A stretch of DNA of 7,640 nt from an uncultured Garciella sp. (GTDB lineage: Bacteria; Bacillota; Clostridia; Eubacteriales; Garciellaceae), in the NCBI GenBank assembly GCA_900555725.1, contig USMD01000086.1:1-7640 (forward strand), written 5' to 3'. Position numbers and translations under genes: made by a program. Of this stretch, positions 5,958 to 7,640 are shown in pieces; the first letter of the stretch is position 1, and the number at the start of each line of letters is the position of its first letter. The notes beneath the pieces are model-generated. The model saw only the letters and a program-made list of their open reading frames with translations, was not told the DNA's origin and searched no databases.

Positions 5958-6410
5958 TTACAGCTCCTTTATTAAATCTTCATAGAATTTTCCCTCGGCA
6001 GTAAAGGTGAATATCCTATTGGTAAAATTTTTATCCTTTTTAATGGAAATCCATAAATACTCCTGGGGAAGAATTTCTTTAATATAGGATGCCCATTCAA
6101 TAATTACCACACCCTCCCCATATAGATATTCATCAAATCCAATTTCATAGAGTTCTTCCATATCTTCAATTCGAAATACATCAAAATGATAAATAGGAAT
6201 TCGTCCCCTATATTCATTTACAATGGTATAGGTAGGACTGGTCACATAATCTTCTACTCCAGCTCCCTCTACAATTCCCTGGGTAATGGCAGTTTTTCCA
6301 GCTCCCATTTCTCCGGATAAGCAAATAACCATTCCTGGTTTTACCAATCTTCCAACTTTCTTTCCCAATGCAAAGGTTTCATCAGGAGAATTTGTAATGA
6401 TTTCTTTCAT
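5958..6410 (-). CDS. tsaE: t6A biosynthesis ATPase TsaE
   Basis: TsaE (YjeE) is a small P-loop ATPase that binds the TsaB-TsaD complex and resets it between rounds of t6A synthesis. It has Walker A GEMGAGKT (33-40), a switch-like SPTYTIVNEY (58-67), HFDVFRI (75-81) and EW (105-106), all typical. I place the start at the ATG at 6410, giving 150 residues. The in-frame GTG at 6419 directly abuts the GAGG ribosome site (6420-6423), which leaves no room for initiation there, while the ATG is nine bases away. It is the first gene of the tsaE-tsaB-rimI-DUF1461-tsaD cluster and has its own promoter immediately upstream. Confidence 0.95.
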   Translation of the reverse strand: MKEIITNSPDETFALGKKVGRLVKPGMVICLSGEMGAGKTAITQGIVEGAGVEDYVTSPTYTIVNEYRGRIPIYHFDVFRIEDMEELYEIGFDEYLYGEGVVIIEWASYIKEILPQEYLWISIKKDKNFTNRIFTFTAEGKFYEDLIKEL

Positions 6411-6442
6411 GATTTCCACCCTCTTCTAAAGAAACTACTAAC

Positions 6443-6471
6443 ATTATATAATTTCACCTTCTTTGTTACAA
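6443..6471 (-). promoter_or_regulatory. Sigma-A promoter of the t6A cluster
   Basis: On the minus strand, TTGTAA (6466-6471) is 17 bp from a perfect TATAAT (6443-6448). Transcription would start near 6436, leaving a leader of about 25 bases before the tsaE ATG with its GAGG site. It lies after the ribU terminator, so the t6A genes are transcribed separately from ribU. Another TATAAT at 6473-6478 lacks a good -35 box. Confidence 0.65.
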
Positions 6472-6523
6472 GATTATACACTATTCTAGGAATTTCATTT
6501 TTTTCTTCTTAATCTGTACACGC

Positions 6524-6551
6524 AAAAAGAATGCCCTATCTAAGGGCATTC
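6524..6551 (-). terminator. Intrinsic terminator of ribU
   Basis: A perfect 9-bp stem, GAATGCCCT with AGGGCATTC (6529-6537 and 6543-6551), has a 5-base loop and is followed on the minus strand by TTTTT (6528-6524). It lies about 112 bases after the ribU stop codon. The 6552-6663 stretch between them shows no gene. Confidence 0.85.
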
Positions 6552-6663
6552 TCGTACTGAGATAATTCATTCATCCTATTCATTTCGATTTATAGTAAAC
6601 CAGATCATTTGCTTAAGCCGCGAATAAAGATATCTATGGTTTTTCCTATCGTCTTTCTCCCAT

Positions 6664-7281
6664 TTAATTATGACCGTGAAGAATAGGAGAAACCTTTTTA
6701 TAAATCGTGGAAACTACAACAGAAATCACTGCTCCCTTCAATAGGTTAAAAGGAGTAATTCCATAGATAATAAGTGTTTTAAAATCAACAATAGCTGAAT
6801 TTGCTGCACTTCCCATTTCAATAATGGCATCTAATGGCATAATCTTCGTATAAAAAGGAATGATTAAATAATAGTTTGTAAGTATCCCTGCAATAGCCAT
6901 TCCAATGGTTGCTACAATCATTCCTATTAGGGCATGCTTTTTATCCTTTTTAAGCTGATAAATAGCTCCTGCGGTAAATACAAAAATGGCTCCTACGAGA
7001 AAATTAGATAATTCTCCTACTCCTCCGGTCTGGGTTCCTCTAATGACAATATACAATATGTTCTTTAATAATTCAATAACCACCCCTGCAACGGGACCCA
7101 GGGCAAAGGAACCTAAAAGTGCAGGTACATCACTTAAGTCCATCTTTAAAAAACCAGGAAAAATAGGAATCACCAATTCAAATAACATAAGAATAAAAGA
7201 TAACACTGACAGTACAGAAATCTTTACCATAGTATTGGTACTAAAAACTTTAGATTGATTTTGTGCTGCTATATTCTTCAT
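6664..7281 (-). CDS. ribU: Riboflavin ECF transporter substrate-binding subunit RibU
   Basis: RibU is the membrane S-component that binds riboflavin and pairs with a shared EcfA-EcfA'-EcfT energising module, which must be encoded elsewhere. The 205 residues form about six hydrophobic segments. RibU motifs are clear: FLKMDLSDVPALLG (44-57), GPVAG (62-66), LLKN (71-74), GTQTGGVGELSNF (82-94), TNYY (135-138) and TPFNLLKG (176-183). The ATG at 7281 has AAAGGAGG (7289-7296) seven bases upstream. The FMN riboswitch in its leader independently confirms the substrate class. The gene is monocistronic, closed by the terminator at 6524-6551. Confidence 0.96.
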   Translation of the reverse strand: MKNIAAQNQSKVFSTNTMVKISVLSVLSFILMLFELVIPIFPGFLKMDLSDVPALLGSFALGPVAGVVIELLKNILYIVIRGTQTGGVGELSNFLVGAIFVFTAGAIYQLKKDKKHALIGMIVATIGMAIAGILTNYYLIIPFYTKIMPLDAIIEMGSAANSAIVDFKTLIIYGITPFNLLKGAVISVVVSTIYKKVSPILHGHN

Positions 7282-7342
7282 AGTTCATCCTCCTTTAGAA
7301 ATATGCTTCAGGTCTAAAATAAGAGAATGTGGTTCATACATT

Positions 7343-7369
7343 AAAAAGCTCCTGAAAATCTTCAGGAGC
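7343..7369 (-). terminator. Riboswitch-controlled intrinsic terminator
   Basis: A perfect 9-bp stem (7361-7369 with 7348-7356) has a 4-base loop and is followed on the minus strand by TTTTT (7347-7343). Its 5' arm and loop (7358-7366) are exactly complementary over nine bases to 7494-7502, the 5' strand of riboswitch helix P1. Forming P1 with bound FMN would leave the terminator free to fold; without FMN the alternative pairing would break it. Confidence 0.85.
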
Positions 7370-7390
7370 AATGCGATCATGAATCAACAA

Positions 7391-7503
7391 TATCCTCTCC
7401 CATCCAGACTTTACTGTCGGTATTGGAATTACACCAATTCAACCACCAAAATGGCTCGCGGACTTTAACCGCCGGTCGGGAATTTCACCCTGCCCTGAAG
7501 ATA
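7391..7503 (-). ncRNA. FMN riboswitch (RFN element)
   Basis: On the minus strand the conserved RFN core is unmistakable: GGGCAGGGTGAAATTCCCG, then ACCGGCGGT, GTCCGCGAGCC, a variable hairpin, GGTGTAATTCC, ACCGACAGT and GTCTGGATGGGAGA. Helix P1 pairs 7497-7503 with 7391-7397. It lies 110 bases upstream of ribU and is followed by an intrinsic terminator, so FMN binding should end transcription early and shut down riboflavin uptake. Confidence 0.97.
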
Positions 7504-7538
7504 CAATATTAAAAATATTTTATTTTTTACCATAACTT

Positions 7539-7566
7539 ATTATAGCACATCAAACACAAAAATCAA
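7539..7566 (-). promoter_or_regulatory. Extended -10 promoter of the FMN riboswitch-ribU unit
   Basis: On the minus strand TTGATT (7561-7566) is 16 bp from a perfect TATAAT (7539-7544), which is preceded by TG one base away (TGCTATAAT), an extended -10. The start site would be near 7532, about 30 bases before riboswitch helix P1. Confidence 0.75.
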
Positions 7567-7603
7567 GTAAAAATTTAACAGAAAACAAATCATGATTTAA
7601 TAT

Positions 7604-7640
7604 CTGTCTCTTATACACATCTCCGAGCCCACGAGACAGG
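7604..7640. other. Illumina Nextera adapter sequence (not genomic)
   Basis: Bases 7604-7622 are the 19-base transposase mosaic end CTGTCTCTTATACACATCT. Bases 7623-7637 (CCGAGCCCACGAGAC) match the Nextera read-2 adapter. The final AGG would be the first index bases or noise. Genomic sequence ends at 7603. Confidence 0.95.

Noticed and set aside
6473..6478. A second promoter for tsaE based on another TATAAT.
   Set aside because: No acceptable -35 box lies at 16-18 bp; the promoter at 6443-6471 is better.
7604..7622. A natural Tn5/IS50 end.
   Set aside because: The 19-base mosaic end is followed directly by the synthetic Nextera read-2 adapter and then the sequence stops.

Overview
The window looks like one end, and possibly the whole, of a draft contig from a low-GC Gram-positive anaerobe, most likely a member of Clostridia. 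The evidence is the AT-rich sequence, strong AGGAGG-type ribosome binding sites, the tsaE-tsaB-rimI-tsaD order, and a riboswitch-controlled ribU. Species cannot be told from the sequence alone. The last 37 bases (7604-7640) are Illumina Nextera adapter, not genome.

Left third (1-2515): remains of peptide/bacteriocin export and immunity genes. On the plus strand, a promoter and ribosome binding site drive an intact 530-codon frame. It joins the N-terminal half of a bacteriocin-associated membrane protein (TIGR01654/DUF1430 type) to the C-terminal two thirds of an ABC ATPase that has lost Walker A. A 62-codon two-helix membrane protein follows through an ATGA overlap. Facing it on the minus strand is a three-part mosaic: the start of an FtsX-type permease, a scrap of subtilase around its catalytic Asp, and the tail of an ABC exporter ATPase. 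All three parts lie in one frame broken by a single TAG.

Spacer (2516-2825): no convincing gene. It holds a long bidirectional hairpin, a small hairpin, and three tandem 21-bp repeats whose internal dyad covaries.

Right two thirds (2826-6419, all minus strand): a housekeeping cluster read in the order tsaE, tsaB, rimI, a DUF1461/TIGR01906 membrane protein, tsaD. TsaD, TsaB and TsaE form the machine that transfers threonylcarbamoyl to A37 of ANN-decoding tRNAs (t6A); the TsaC/Sua5 step is encoded elsewhere. RimI is the N-alpha-acetyltransferase that commonly travels with these genes. The membrane protein belongs to the family that includes the lipoprotein transacylase Lit and is the unusual guest. 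A good sigma-A promoter lies just before tsaE.

Right end (6524-7566, minus strand): a self-contained riboflavin-uptake unit made of an extended -10 promoter, FMN riboswitch, intrinsic terminator, ribU and a second terminator. The sequence shows the likely switch directly: the 5' strand of riboswitch helix P1 is also complementary to the 5' arm of the terminator.

No wholly new system is established. The most unusual objects are the two in-frame gene mosaics, the covarying tandem repeats, and the Lit-family gene inside the t6A cluster.
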